Shown: positions 8,280-18,260 of the stretch, piece after piece
Numbering within the stretch: position 1 is the first letter of the stretch
Layout of the letters: each line of letters opens with the position of its first letter
NCBI GenBank assembly: GCA_021815645.1
Contig: JAKBAB010000010.1
Span: forward strand, 1-36,112
Reading direction: 5' to 3'
DNA from: Actinomycetes bacterium
Lineage (GTDB): Bacteria; Actinomycetota; Acidimicrobiia; Acidimicrobiales; RAAP-2
DNA length: 36,112 nt
Program-made: the position numbers and the translations under genes
The notes under the pieces: generated by a model
Told to the model about the DNA's origin: nothing
Seen by the model: only the letters and a program-made list of their open reading frames with translations
Databases searched by the model: none

Positions 8280-9044
8280 TTACCGACGCTCGTCGCGCGC
8301 GAGGGGGTCGAATTTGAATATCGGCGCGGGGTCACCGGTTCCCGACGCGGGCGCCGGGGCGGGGGGCGGCGTCTGGGTAGGTCGCGGCGGTACACTCGCG
8401 ACACTCGTCGTAGGTGCGGGCGCCGCCGGCGACGGGGCCGGTGGCGCCGAAGGGGCGACGGGGGCCACTACTTCACCCACGAAGGCGCTTTCCACCCAGC
8501 GTGTGAACTCCGCCAACACTTGGCTAATGCGAGCTTTTTCCGAAGCCAGTTGACGAGACAGAGTATCCACGTCCTCACTTAAACGCTGTTTGAGACCGTT
8601 CAAACGGTTGACCTCGTCTTCCGCGCGGCTTCGCGCTTCGGAGACGATTTCTCGCGCACGCTCTTGCGCGGCGACGGTGAACTCTCGAGACTTCGCTTCC
8701 GCTTCTTGTTGCGCTTGATCGATGAAGCGTTGCGCCATGGCAATCATTGACGCAATCTGCTCGGGGCTCTCGGCGGCACCAGTGCGAATGGGTGCGGCCG
8801 GCGCCGTGGGCGCCACGGAGACTGGTCCGGTAGCGCCGCGCGCGTCGAGTTGTCCAATCCGTTCGGCGGCTTGACGCAACTGCTGCCGTTGCTGGTGCGC
8901 CAACTCCTTGAGCTGTCGGACCTCTAACGAGAGGCGCTCGAGAAACGCGTCGACTTCGTCAACGTTGTACCCCTTGATCCCGACCTTAAAGGCCACCGTA
9001 TCGATTGAATCGATGGCCGAAACTGCGCTATTTGTGGTGTCCAT
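8280..9044 (-). CDS. divIVA: DivIVA/Wag31 domain polar growth/division protein
   Basis: 254 aa; FKVGIKGYNVDEVDAFLERLSLEVRQL DivIVA N-terminal motif, coiled coil, Pro/Ala-rich C-terminus. Confidence 0.88.
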   Translation of the reverse strand: MDTTNSAVSAIDSIDTVAFKVGIKGYNVDEVDAFLERLSLEVRQLKELAHQQRQQLRQAAERIGQLDARGATGPVSVAPTAPAAPIRTGAAESPEQIASMIAMAQRFIDQAQQEAEAKSREFTVAAQERAREIVSEARSRAEDEVNRLNGLKQRLSEDVDTLSRQLASEKARISQVLAEFTRWVESAFVGEVVAPVAPSAPPAPSPAAPAPTTSVASVPPRPTQTPPPAPAPASGTGDPAPIFKFDPLARDERR

Positions 9045-9050
9045 CCCGCC

Positions 9051-9056
9051 ACCCTA
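9051..9056 (-). promoter_or_regulatory. Candidate -10 TAGGGT for leaderless divIVA mRNA
   Basis: Minus strand TAGGGT-GGCGGG-ATG (ATG 9044-9042); exactly 6-nt spacing. Confidence 0.45.
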
Positions 9057-9089
9057 CCGCCCTCGCCCCTCTCCAGGCGAGTTCCGCCT

Positions 9090-9347
9090 TTAGATGACGA
9101 CTCGGATGATTTCGAGCGCGACGACCGCCACTAGTACCGACAGGTCGATGCCCACTCCCCCGACACTGGGTCTAGGTAAGACGGCGCGCAGGGGGCGTAG
9201 GACCGGTTCGGTCAGGCGAGCCAGCACCCCCTTCACGGTAGCGAGTGTCCCCTGGTGGCCGGTCGTGGGTAGCCAACTGAGCAGAGCGGTGATGATGAGG
9301 ACCCAAATGTAGAGGGTGATTAGATCGCGGAGCAGCGCCACCGTCAA
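9090..9347 (-). CDS. YggT family membrane protein
   Basis: 85 aa, two TM segments; LARLTEPVLRPLRAVLP...GVGIDLSVLVAVVALEIIR. Confidence 0.9.
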   Translation of the reverse strand: MTVALLRDLITLYIWVLIITALLSWLPTTGHQGTLATVKGVLARLTEPVLRPLRAVLPRPSVGGVGIDLSVLVAVVALEIIRVVI

Positions 9348-9934
9348 TCCGCCGAGCCGTAGTGTGCGGCGCGCAGACTCTCCTTCGCCTCGGAGCCCAG
9401 ATTCAGCCCCTGAGGACTCACGAGATAGACCCCACGCGCCAGCATCTCAATTCGGGCGTTGAGCGCGTACGCGGTACCCGCGGTGAAGTCGACGAGTCGG
9501 CGCGCGAGTCCGGCGTCAACGTTGAGGGTCGCCAGCACCACGGCCCGATTGGCGCGTAGGTGGTCGGTGATCCGTCGAGAGTCGTCGTAGGTCTCGGGCG
9601 TAACGACCGCTACGTCACGTTCTCGGGAGAACGTGGGGCCCGGCCGCGGTGGATTTTGGTTCGATATCGGTCGAACCCTGGGATTACCGTTGGGACCTTC
9701 GAGCACCGAGATCGACGGCGTGCGCCGCGGCGGGGGTGCGGCCGGCGAACCGCGGTAGGGGGGAGCGCCGGGGCCACCCGCGTAACCGCGCGGGCTAGGA
9801 GTCGAAGCCCACTCCGGTTCGTACTCCTCCACCGGCTCAGAAAAGGGCCGCGACGGTGTGCTCGGGCCAAACTCGCCGTACTCGTCCTCGACGAGTCCGA
9901 GGAAGCCCAGGAATCCCCGTAGTCGATCTTTCAT
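9344..9934 (-). CDS. sepF: SepF cell division protein (FtsZ membrane anchor)
   Basis: 196 aa; N-terminal amphipathic MKDRLRGFLGFLGL, C-terminal RANRAVVLATLNVDAGLARRLVDFTAGTAYALNARIEMLARGVYLVSPQGL. Confidence 0.94.
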   Translation of the reverse strand: MKDRLRGFLGFLGLVEDEYGEFGPSTPSRPFSEPVEEYEPEWASTPSPRGYAGGPGAPPYRGSPAAPPPRRTPSISVLEGPNGNPRVRPISNQNPPRPGPTFSRERDVAVVTPETYDDSRRITDHLRANRAVVLATLNVDAGLARRLVDFTAGTAYALNARIEMLARGVYLVSPQGLNLGSEAKESLRAAHYGSAD

Positions 9935-9986
9935 TCACCTCTCCTCAGCGCCAGCGCCCGGAACCATGTTAGGCGAGTCGGACCTC

Positions 9987-10664
9987 TCACACCCGTGGCC
10001 CAAAGAGAGCCCGCCCTATACGCAGTTCCGTAGTGCCCGACTGACAGGCCAACTCCAGGTCGTCACTCATCCCCATCGAACATTCGTCAAGGCGCCACTG
10101 GTCCGCGAGCGCGCGCGTCAACTGAAAAGCCGCTCGCGCCGCGCTGGGTTCCACCGGAGCGACCACCATAACCCCGCGTACGTCCAGCCCCGCGTCACGC
10201 GCGCGTAGAACTAGATCGCCGAAGTGCGCCGGGGCGACACCGTTTCTCGTCGCCCCCCCGGTTACGTCAACTTGGCAGTAGACCGACGCTCCCGGTGCGA
10301 GCGCGGCGACTCTCTCAACTTCACGCGTCCGAGACAGCGAGCACACGACGTCCGCGCAACCGAGTACCCGGGCAATTTTATTCGTTTGCAGTACCCCCAA
10401 ATAGTGCCACTGGGTTGCCGGGTTGTCGACTTCACGTCTCTTGCGACACAACTCATCGACGTAGTTCTCGCCGAAGGTGGTCAGACCGACCATCGCGGCG
10501 ACGCGAACGTCTTGGGCGCTGAAGGTCTTCGTGACCGCCACGACGCGCACGTCGCGCGGATCGCGCCCACTCGCATTTATTCTCTCGTGAACTCGCGCGA
10601 GATTGTGACGCAGCCGTTCGCCGTCCTCGGCGCTATCGCAAGAAACTGGGGAGGTCGTCGTCAC
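9987..10664 (-). CDS. YggS family PLP homeostasis protein
   Basis: [72 protein letters not shown]. The ORF opens to 10709; GTG at 10664 is the more plausible start (32-nt overlap with ftsZ). Confidence 0.93.
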   Translation of the reverse strand: MTTTSPVSCDSAEDGERLRHNLARVHERINASGRDPRDVRVVAVTKTFSAQDVRVAAMVGLTTFGENYVDELCRKRREVDNPATQWHYLGVLQTNKIARVLGCADVVCSLSRTREVERVAALAPGASVYCQVDVTGGATRNGVAPAHFGDLVLRARDAGLDVRGVMVVAPVEPSAARAAFQLTRALADQWRLDECSMGMSDDLELACQSGTTELRIGRALFGPRV

Positions 10665-11709
10665 CCCCAACGTCGAAGATATCTTCGCCGGCCGAAGTGA
10701 AAATGTCACTGCGCGGACCTTCGGTCATGACGGGCTGAACCGACGTAACGGACTTCGGCGCCACCGCGTCGAAGCCGGCGGCAATGACCGTCACCCGCAC
10801 CGCCTCACCAATCGAGTCATCGATAACGCTGCCGAAAATGATGTTGGCGTCGGGGTGAGCTACGGAGTGAATAATCTCCGCGGCCTGGGTTACCTCGCTC
10901 AAGGTGACACCGGGACCTCCCACGATGTTCATTAGTATGCCCCGCGCTCCGTCGATGGAGGCCTCCAGCAACGGAGAGGTAATGGCCGCCCGAGCGGCGT
11001 TGACCGCGCGACCCTCTCCCGTGGAACTGCCCACGCCCATAATCGCGGTGCCCGCGTTCCTCATCACGGTGTTAACGTCCGCGAAGTCCGTATTGATCAG
11101 TCCGGGGACGGTTATGAGGTCGGTGACGCCGCGAACGGCCGACAGGAGGACGTCGTCGGCGACTTTAAAGGCGTCGAGCATCGAGGTTTCCGGTGCGGTC
11201 ACCGACAACAGTCGATCGTTGGGGATAACAATCAGGGTGTCGACTTTGTCACGCAACGCCTGGATTCCCTTTTCGGCCTGAGTCGCGCGTCGTTTTCCTT
11301 CAAAGGAGAACGGGCGCGTGACGACGCCAATGGTCAGTATCCCCAACGCGCGCGCAATTTCGGCCACCACCGGCGCCGCACCGGTGCCAGTACCCCCGCC
11401 CTCGCCGGCGGTTATAAAGACCATGTCGGTGTCCTTGAGCGCTTCTTCGATCTCCGCGCGATGGTCTTCGGCGGCCTGGCGACCCACTTCGGGGTCACTG
11501 CCGGCGCCGAGGCCTCTCGTCAATTGACGCCCGATGTCAATCTTAAGATCGGCCTCACTAAGTAGGAGCGCCTGCGCGTCGGTGTTCGCCGCGATGAACT
11601 CGATACTCTTCAGCCCCGCGGTTATCATGCGATTCACCGCGTTGGCGCCGCCCCCACCCACGCCTATCACCTTGATTACGGCGTGGTAGTTGCTCTGACT
11701 GAGACTCAT
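10633..11709 (-). CDS. ftsZ: Cell division protein FtsZ
   Basis: 358 aa; [28 protein letters not shown] tubulin signature; C-terminal [21 protein letters not shown]. Confidence 0.99.
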   Translation of the reverse strand: MSLSQSNYHAVIKVIGVGGGGANAVNRMITAGLKSIEFIAANTDAQALLLSEADLKIDIGRQLTRGLGAGSDPEVGRQAAEDHRAEIEEALKDTDMVFITAGEGGGTGTGAAPVVAEIARALGILTIGVVTRPFSFEGKRRATQAEKGIQALRDKVDTLIVIPNDRLLSVTAPETSMLDAFKVADDVLLSAVRGVTDLITVPGLINTDFADVNTVMRNAGTAIMGVGSSTGEGRAVNAARAAITSPLLEASIDGARGILMNIVGGPGVTLSEVTQAAEIIHSVAHPDANIIFGSVIDDSIGEAVRVTVIAAGFDAVAPKSVTSVQPVMTEGPRSDIFTSAGEDIFDVGGDDDLPSFLR

Positions 11710-11777
11710 GGGCTCCCCTTGGCTATCTCTACTATTGTTACCGCCCTGGCGGGGGCAAATCGGCGAACAGTTCCTGA

Positions 11778-11806
11778 AGGCTAGTCACTGCCTAGTTTTT
11801 GGTCAA
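11778..11806 (-). promoter_or_regulatory. Candidate ftsZ promoter TTGACC-N17-TAGCCT in the ftsQ-ftsZ gap
   Basis: Minus strand TTGACC (11806-11801), 17-nt spacer, TAGCCT (11783-11778). Confidence 0.5.
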
Positions 11807-11814
11807 ATAAGAGC

Positions 11815-12573
11815 TCACCCCGACGGGGGCGTCACCGCCAACTCGTCGGGTACCGTAACGTCTACGACGTCGCCCGGCACCAGGGTACTGTGGGCAATTA
11901 CCGAAGCGATGGCCATGAACTTCGCCTCAAGTTTATGGGTTGACCCGAGTACGAACGTAACGGGGGTGGTCAAGGTGAGTGAGAGCGAACCGCGGCCACT
12001 TTCGGTGATGACCGAGACTTGCGCGCTGAAGGCTCGTGGGAGTCGGGAGGCGACGTAGGCCGCCGGGCGAGCGCTCGACGAGAACGGCCACGACTGAGAC
12101 GATGATCCAGAGAATCTCAAGGTCGGCAAATTGGCGCTCAGTGGAGCGCGTCCGAGGTCGCGACCCTGCGCGTTTACGTACTCGAGGTGGTGGTGCGCGC
12201 CAAAGGCGACCGCGACCGCAACACTCTCTTTCACCGAAACCACGACGGTGTTGGGCCACTTTTTGGTCAGCTTCACCGAAGAGATCCAGGCGAATCGCTC
12301 CAGCCTTCGCTCGAGCGTTGCGTCGTTGACGGTCAACATGGAGGGGTGCTCCGCGAGCCCCGAAGCCGCGAGGACCGCGGCGACGGACTCGTGACGCAGG
12401 CCGACGAAAGAAACGTGTTGGACGCGCAGGTAAGGCTGTCGAAGCACCCACGGCACCGCGACGGCGAGGGCCGCTGCCACTACGACCCCCGAGGCCAGAA
12501 CCCACCTCCGACGGCGGCGGCGCGGGGCCGGACCGTCTTCCACGGCCGAAAGGGGGCGGCGCCGTTTCGTCAC
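11815..12573 (-). CDS. ftsQ: FtsQ-type cell division protein (POTRA domain)
   Basis: 252 aa; basic N-terminus, single TM, LRVQHVSFVGLRHES...WISSVKLTKKWPNTVVVSVKE; position between murB and ftsZ. Confidence 0.92.
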   Translation of the reverse strand: MTKRRRPLSAVEDGPAPRRRRRRWVLASGVVVAAALAVAVPWVLRQPYLRVQHVSFVGLRHESVAAVLAASGLAEHPSMLTVNDATLERRLERFAWISSVKLTKKWPNTVVVSVKESVAVAVAFGAHHHLEYVNAQGRDLGRAPLSANLPTLRFSGSSSQSWPFSSSARPAAYVASRLPRAFSAQVSVITESGRGSLSLTLTTPVTFVLGSTHKLEAKFMAIASVIAHSTLVPGDVVDVTVPDELAVTPPSG

Positions 12574-13484
12574 TGGCCGTCTCCGAAGCCCACGAAGTGG
12601 TGTTCACTGGCCAGATCGACCCCGCTCGCCTCTCGAACACGGTCGCGCAGTAGTGAGATCAGCTGATAGACGTCGCTGGCCCGACCGCCGGAGTCGGCCT
12701 GAATGAAGTTCGCGTGTTTCTCGCTCACGCTCGCACTCCCAACGCGCAGACCCTTTCCACCCACCAAATCGATGAGCCGGGCGGCACTGTCGTTGGGGGG
12801 GTTGCGAAAGACGCTCCCGGCGTTGTGGCCACCGGGTTGATTCTCACGGCGCCACCGCACTACGTCGCGCACTCGCTCCTCACATTCGCTCGCCGCTCCC
12901 GCGCGCAGCGCCATAGTGACCCCGAGGACGACGTCTCCCGACTGCAAGGCGCTCGTGCGGTACCCGAGCGCCAGTCGGTCCTTCCCCCAGCTCTCCTCGG
13001 TACCGGCGCGCCACACTCGGGCTGAGAGAATCGTCGCGGCCACGTCGGAACCGTGGCCACCGGCGTTCATCTTCGCGGCTCCCCCAAAAGTGCCGGGCAC
13101 GCCCACCGCCCACTCGAGTCCCGTCACTCCGTCGTGGGCTAGCCGTCGAGCGGCCACGGGGAGTTCGATAGCGGCGCCCGCCTCTACGGTCACCCCCCCG
13201 TCACCACGGTGCCACCGCAGTGACGCGAACTGTCCACCGAGACGAAGTGCCACCAGTGGCGTCTCCCCGTCGGCCACGAGCACGTTGGATCCATTTCCCA
13301 AGACGAAGAGGGGAAGCTCGGTAGCGGCCATCAGTGGGCTTAACTCCGCTAAGTCGCTATCGCTGCTGACTCGAACGAGGCACCGAGCGCGACCACCTAC
13401 GCGGTACGTCGTGAGGGCGCCCAATTGCGCGTGTTCCTCGACGCGGTCGCCGCCAACTTTAATCAGTACGTCTAGGGCCGTCAC
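12570..13484 (-). CDS. murB: UDP-N-acetylmuramate dehydrogenase (MurB)
   Basis: 304 aa; TTYRVGG, LGNGSNVLVAD, GVPGTFGGAAKMNAG, NAGSVFRNP, SEKHANFIQ. Confidence 0.97.
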   Translation of the reverse strand: MTALDVLIKVGGDRVEEHAQLGALTTYRVGGRARCLVRVSSDSDLAELSPLMAATELPLFVLGNGSNVLVADGETPLVALRLGGQFASLRWHRGDGGVTVEAGAAIELPVAARRLAHDGVTGLEWAVGVPGTFGGAAKMNAGGHGSDVAATILSARVWRAGTEESWGKDRLALGYRTSALQSGDVVLGVTMALRAGAASECEERVRDVVRWRRENQPGGHNAGSVFRNPPNDSAARLIDLVGGKGLRVGSASVSEKHANFIQADSGGRASDVYQLISLLRDRVREASGVDLASEHHFVGFGDGQ

Positions 13485-14845
13485 TCGAGACCGCCCGGCA
13501 ACGAGTTGATCACCGACGCGACGTCGCCCGCCCCGACGAAGAGCAGGACGTCACAGCCACCAATCTCGGACACCAGCGAGGGCACGACGTCGTCGAGGCG
13601 CTCGTGATAACTCGCGCGTCCCCCGAAGCCGAGACGACCAAGGGCTCTGACGATGACCTCACCGGTCACCCCGGTCGGATTGCCCTCACCCGCGCGGTAG
13701 ATATCCGAAACTACGACGCGGTCGGCCGCGGTGAGGGCCCGCGCTAACTCGTCGGAGAGCGCGACGGTGCGAGTAACCCGGTGGGGCTGAAAGACGACCG
13801 CCACTGACTGGTACCCGGCGGCGCGCGTTGCGGCTATGGTCACCGAAATCTCACTCGGTAGGTGGGCGTAGTCTTCGTAGACGTCGATCCCGCGCCACGC
13901 CCCGCGATACTGGTATCGGCGCGGCGCCCCGAGGAAGTTAGCGAGACCGGTAGCGACCACCGGGGCGTCGATGCCGCGCAAACGAGCCAACGTCGCCACG
14001 ACCGCCGCGTTGGCGACGTTGTGCGCCCCCGTAACTCGCAGCGAGATTCGAAAGCTCTCCCCGGGGCCCGTAAGGGTGAAAGACGAATGGCGCCTAGCCA
14101 GTTCAACATCGGAAACCCGCCACGGGGCCTTCGCCACTTGGGCCACCGTGACAATCTCGTGTCCAGAGGTATCGCCCACCCGCACGGCGCCCGGATCATC
14201 TCCCCACACCACGACGGGTCCTCGAGTTCGTTCGATCAAATCGGTGAAGGCGCTTTCCAACTGGGCCACGGTGCCGTAGTAGTCGAGGTGGTCCGGTTCA
14301 ACGTTGAGCACACCGAGAAACGCCGCTTCGACTTCGCGAAAAGTTCCGAAACTCTCGTCCACTTCAACAATCAAATCGCCCCTCCCCCAGTGACCGTTAG
14401 AGCCAACGCCGAGCACGGGCGCTCCCAGGAGCCAACCGTCGTCGCGACCGTCGGCTAGAGAGACGTGGACCATCATCGACGTAGCTGTCGTCTTTCCGTG
14501 CGTCCCGCACAGTCCAACGAGCGGGGCGATTTTCGAAAGTTGACCGAAGAGCGTCGATCGCGATACCGCCCGCACGCCTCGCGCTCTCGCGGCCGCGATT
14601 TCGGGGTGATCGTCTGAGATCGCGGGCGACCACAGCACGACTTCGCACTGATCCACGTGCCCGGACGAGTGACCAATCGCCGTCGCGACGCCGCGGTGAC
14701 TTAGCTCGGTGAGCGTAGGTGAGTTGGCGACGTCGCATCCGCTTACGGCAGAACCGGACTCGGCCACCAGCGTCGCCACGCCACTCATGCCGGCGCCCCC
14801 CACCCCGACGACGTGCACGCGCTCGTGCGCGTCGAAGAGAGTCAC
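13481..14845 (-). CDS. murC: UDP-N-acetylmuramate-L-alanine ligase (MurC)
   Basis: 454 aa; VHVVGVGGAGMSGVA, GLCGTHGKTTATSM, EDYAHLPSEI, FQPHRVTRT. Confidence 0.97.
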   Translation of the reverse strand: MTLFDAHERVHVVGVGGAGMSGVATLVAESGSAVSGCDVANSPTLTELSHRGVATAIGHSSGHVDQCEVVLWSPAISDDHPEIAAARARGVRAVSRSTLFGQLSKIAPLVGLCGTHGKTTATSMMVHVSLADGRDDGWLLGAPVLGVGSNGHWGRGDLIVEVDESFGTFREVEAAFLGVLNVEPDHLDYYGTVAQLESAFTDLIERTRGPVVVWGDDPGAVRVGDTSGHEIVTVAQVAKAPWRVSDVELARRHSSFTLTGPGESFRISLRVTGAHNVANAAVVATLARLRGIDAPVVATGLANFLGAPRRYQYRGAWRGIDVYEDYAHLPSEISVTIAATRAAGYQSVAVVFQPHRVTRTVALSDELARALTAADRVVVSDIYRAGEGNPTGVTGEVIVRALGRLGFGGRASYHERLDDVVPSLVSEIGGCDVLLFVGAGDVASVINSLPGGLE

Positions 14846-15960
14846 GGAACCACTCGCGCCGAAATCGTCACGTCGGCGATGCGCAGGGCCGCCCCCCGAC
14901 GGCCCAGCGACCGGGCCCCTTCAGCCATCGCGGAAAGCACAGACGGGGACGTAATTGACTCGAGGACCCTCTCGAGCGCTTCACCCGTGCACAGATCGTC
15001 ACGAATCACTACGGCGCCACCCACACCCTCCACGGTAAGGGCGTTCTTCATCTGGTGATCGTCGGGCGCTCCCGGCAACGGTACGAGAACTGAGGGTATT
15101 GCGAGGGTCGTCAATTCGGCGACGGTGATAGCGCCCGCGCGACAGATCGCCACGTCACACACCGTCCACATAAGGGTCATATCCGCGAACGGCACCACCC
15201 GGTAGTCGAGGCCGCACGTCTTCGGGGCACGATCGCGCACTACCTCGAAGTCGCGACGGCCAGTCACGTGGATAAGGGCGACGTCAGTGCGTAATCGCCA
15301 CGTTTCGGCCAACTCGGTCACGGCACCGTTGACCCGAGCCGACCCCAATGAGCCGGTCATGACGACCACGACCGTCCGATCGGGGTCGAGCGGCGGAGTC
15401 ATGTGGGCCGAGGTCCTCGCCCGAGCCGGGGGGCTACGGTCGACGCTTTCGACTTCACTGCGTACCGGTGCGCCGGTCACCAGAACGTTGTCGCCCGAGG
15501 TGGGAAAAGCGCAGCATCGCCACCGGGCGTGACGCGCCGCAAACCTCGACACCACTCCCGGAGCCGCGTCGAACTCCACCACGATGAGCGGAACTCGCCA
15601 CCACAGTGCCGCCAAAGTCGCCGCGGCCGACGCGTACCCCCCCACCGACACCACCGCCGTCGCTCGCCAGCGTCGCAACAAAATCACCGCGCCGACAGTC
15701 GCTACCAGTAGCCCGCCGACGGCCCCGCAGTTCGCCACGACGGCCCCGGGACGCCACGAGCGCTGGAGCCCCCGACCGGGCAGTCTCGTCAACGAGACGG
15801 CGCTACCACCGAGCAGCTCACTCTCCTTCCCCCGGCGGCTGCCCACAAAACGCAGCTCAGACTCGCTCACGCCCCGGGCCACGAGCGCGTCCGCGAGCGC
15901 CCGCATGGGAAAGATGTGCCCACCCGTACCGCCTCCGGTAATCACGATGGGTCCCCGCAC
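14842..15960 (-). CDS. murG: UDP-N-acetylglucosamine transferase (MurG)
   Basis: 372 aa; VITGGGTGGHIFPMRALADAL, RAGAITVAELTTLAIPSVLVPLPGAPDDHQMKNA. Confidence 0.97.
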   Translation of the reverse strand: MRGPIVITGGGTGGHIFPMRALADALVARGVSESELRFVGSRRGKESELLGGSAVSLTRLPGRGLQRSWRPGAVVANCGAVGGLLVATVGAVILLRRWRATAVVSVGGYASAAATLAALWWRVPLIVVEFDAAPGVVSRFAARHARWRCCAFPTSGDNVLVTGAPVRSEVESVDRSPPARARTSAHMTPPLDPDRTVVVVMTGSLGSARVNGAVTELAETWRLRTDVALIHVTGRRDFEVVRDRAPKTCGLDYRVVPFADMTLMWTVCDVAICRAGAITVAELTTLAIPSVLVPLPGAPDDHQMKNALTVEGVGGAVVIRDDLCTGEALERVLESITSPSVLSAMAEGARSLGRRGAALRIADVTISARVVP

Positions 15961-17216
15961 TATCGGGCCCGTGATCGATTACCGGCTCCGGAGCGTTCGA
16001 AGGCGCGCCCGGCACGGGCCGGTGGCCTAGGGGCGGGCTCGAACCGACGGCGGCGCGCGCCGCCACTCGACTCGAGAGTCACGTCGGGCCCGCGCGACCG
16101 GTCGTGGGCGACGTTGTAGAGAAGACCCACGGCCGCCATTTCGGTGATGAGCGCGGTCCCACCGTAAGAGAAGAAGGGCAGCGGCACCCCGGTGACGGCC
16201 CACCAGCCGACGACCGACGCAATATTGATGATCGCTTCGACCATTATCCAGGTCATTACGCCCACCGCGACCAGCCGGTTAACCGGGTTGGCGCACTGCT
16301 GGGCAATGCGCACCGACACCATTAAGAACACCACGAAAAGGGCAATGACGGCGAGGGTCCCGATGAGACCTAACTCTTCGCCGACGATGGTGAAAATAAA
16401 GTCGGTGTGGGGATTGGGCAGTAGACCGAACTTCTCGCGACTGTTGCCCAGGCCCAGGCCCGTTAGACCACCCGCGCCCAATCCAATACGCGACTGCAAT
16501 AGTTGGTAACCACTTCCCAGGAGGTTGGCGTTGGGGTGTAGAAAGGAAAAAAGTCGCTGAGCGGCGTAGGGTTTGGCCGCGAGGTAGGCGCCAACCCCCA
16601 CCCCCGTAACCAAGGTCGCACGAACCAAAAGACGGCCGGAGAGTCCCGCCGACGCCAACGTCGCGACGGCGATCATCAACACCACCGACGCGGTGCCGAT
16701 ATCGGGCTCGAGAACAATCAGGGCGCAACCTAACCAGATTGGCGCCGTACGTACGACGAGAGACTTCGCTTGATCCAAATCGCGATGGTGGTGCTGAACC
16801 AACCACGCTACGTACAAAATTGCGCACAACTTAAAAAGCTCCGACGGCTGTAAGTTGATGACCCGCAAGTCGAGCCACCGCTTCCCACCGTTAGTCGAAA
16901 CCCCCACCAGCTTTACCGCGAAAAGCAAAGCGAGACCGCCACCGATAAGTGTGGGCGCCAGGGCGACGATCCGCTCGAGGCGAACCCGGGCCGCGACGTA
17001 CCACGCAAAGATGCCGAAACACAGGTACGCCAGGTCGTGGGCGACAATCGAAAACGCGGACCCACCGTTGGCGGCCGCCTGGCCCTCACTGGCGGACGCC
17101 ACGAAGACGGTACCGAAAATTATGAGCGCCACGGTGGTGGCGAGCAAGACCCGTCCCGTCGCGCTACCTCTCGGTAGAGGTTGAAACAGACCGTGATCGC
17201 TACTCGCGCCGCGCAC
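15960..17216 (-). CDS. ftsW: SEDS peptidoglycan glycosyltransferase FtsW
   Basis: 418 aa polytopic; NGGKRWLDLRVINLQPSELFKL, NPHTDFIFTIVGEELGLIG, GVPLPFFSYGGTALI. Confidence 0.95.
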   Translation of the reverse strand: MRGASSDHGLFQPLPRGSATGRVLLATTVALIIFGTVFVASASEGQAAANGGSAFSIVAHDLAYLCFGIFAWYVAARVRLERIVALAPTLIGGGLALLFAVKLVGVSTNGGKRWLDLRVINLQPSELFKLCAILYVAWLVQHHHRDLDQAKSLVVRTAPIWLGCALIVLEPDIGTASVVLMIAVATLASAGLSGRLLVRATLVTGVGVGAYLAAKPYAAQRLFSFLHPNANLLGSGYQLLQSRIGLGAGGLTGLGLGNSREKFGLLPNPHTDFIFTIVGEELGLIGTLAVIALFVVFLMVSVRIAQQCANPVNRLVAVGVMTWIMVEAIINIASVVGWWAVTGVPLPFFSYGGTALITEMAAVGLLYNVAHDRSRGPDVTLESSGGARRRRFEPAPRPPARAGRAFERSGAGNRSRAR

Positions 17217-17218
17217 CC

Positions 17219-18253
17219 TTAGACCACCTTGGCGATCTTTAGAAAGTCACCGTAGAAGATACCCAAGCCGAGCATCGCTAAGAGGCCGGCCAATATCCAG
17301 AACCGAATAATGATTGTTGTCTCGGGCCACCCGAGGAGTTCGAAGTGGTGGTGAAGTGGGGTCATCCGAAAGATTCGCCGACCGAACAGACGCAGGCTGA
17401 GCACTTGAAGTATCACCGAAGCCGTGACGGCGACGAAGAGGCCGCCGATAATAACGAGGAGCAGGTCTAGATTCATCAAGAGGCAAAGGGCGCCGAGACC
17501 CGTGCCAATGGCGAGGGCGCCCGTGTCGCCCATGATGATGCGCGCCGGAGCCGCGTTCCACCACAGGAACCCCAAACACGCTCCGACGAGCGCTACCGCA
17601 ACGAGTCCGAGGTCGAGGGACGCGTGAAGGTGGTAGATCGAGAAGTGACGGAACTGCCAGTAGCCGATGATGGACAAAACGCCGAAGCAGAACGTCGCCG
17701 ACCCCGCCGCGAGGCCGTCGAGTCCGTCGGTGAGATTCACGGCGTTAGACGTAGCGATAATTACGAAAACCGCGAGGAGAAACCAGCCGCCCGCCGTCAG
17801 ATTCCATCCCGGTAGGGAGAACCGGGTGAAGGAAAAATTAGTCGAAGTGTGAACCCACGTCAGCGCCAGCACGGAAAAGGCCCCGGCGATCGCCAGCTGT
17901 CCGAACAGTTTGGCCCGCGCGTTAAGGCCAAGGTTTCTTTCGTTTCGAATAGCGACGTAATCGTCAACGAGCCCCAAAACGCCCGAGGCGACAATCACCA
18001 TCGCCGCGAGCACTCCCGAGCGGGTAAAGACAATCGCCGTCCCAACGTGGCCCATGGCGTAACCGAGCAGAGCCGCTCCGACTATGACCACCCCACCCAT
18101 CGTGGGTGTTCCGGCCTTGCGCAGGTGGGTCGAGGGAACGTCCTCGTGAATACTCTGGCCCATTGAGCGAGCTCGCAGGAAGCGAATCCACAGAGGTGTG
18201 AGCAGTAGGGAACAGACGAAAGCCACACCGCCCGATTCCATCAAACTCAACAT
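17219..18253 (-). CDS. mraY: Phospho-N-acetylmuramoyl-pentapeptide-transferase (MraY)
   Basis: 344 aa; KAGTPTMGGVVI, GLVDDYVAIRNERNLGLNARAKLFGQ, NAVNLTDGLDGLAAG, MTPLHHHFELLGWPE. Confidence 0.98.
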   Translation of the reverse strand: MLSLMESGGVAFVCSLLLTPLWIRFLRARSMGQSIHEDVPSTHLRKAGTPTMGGVVIVGAALLGYAMGHVGTAIVFTRSGVLAAMVIVASGVLGLVDDYVAIRNERNLGLNARAKLFGQLAIAGAFSVLALTWVHTSTNFSFTRFSLPGWNLTAGGWFLLAVFVIIATSNAVNLTDGLDGLAAGSATFCFGVLSIIGYWQFRHFSIYHLHASLDLGLVAVALVGACLGFLWWNAAPARIIMGDTGALAIGTGLGALCLLMNLDLLLVIIGGLFVAVTASVILQVLSLRLFGRRIFRMTPLHHHFELLGWPETTIIIRFWILAGLLAMLGLGIFYGDFLKIAKVV

Positions 18254-18260
18254 CTGCGCC

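Noticed and set aside
7527-8553. Plus-strand ORFs of 245 and 251 aa opposite traR/dksA and divIVA
   Set aside because: Antisense shadows of Ala/Arg/Lys/Glu-rich codons; low-complexity Leu/Arg/Ala products and no RBS or domain.
9957-11709. Absence of ftsA beside ftsZ as a novelty
   Set aside because: Actinobacteria generally lack FtsA and use SepF, which is present here, so this is expected.
13862-14458. 198-aa plus-strand ORF over murC
   Set aside because: Antisense overlap with a confident Mur ligase; no motif.
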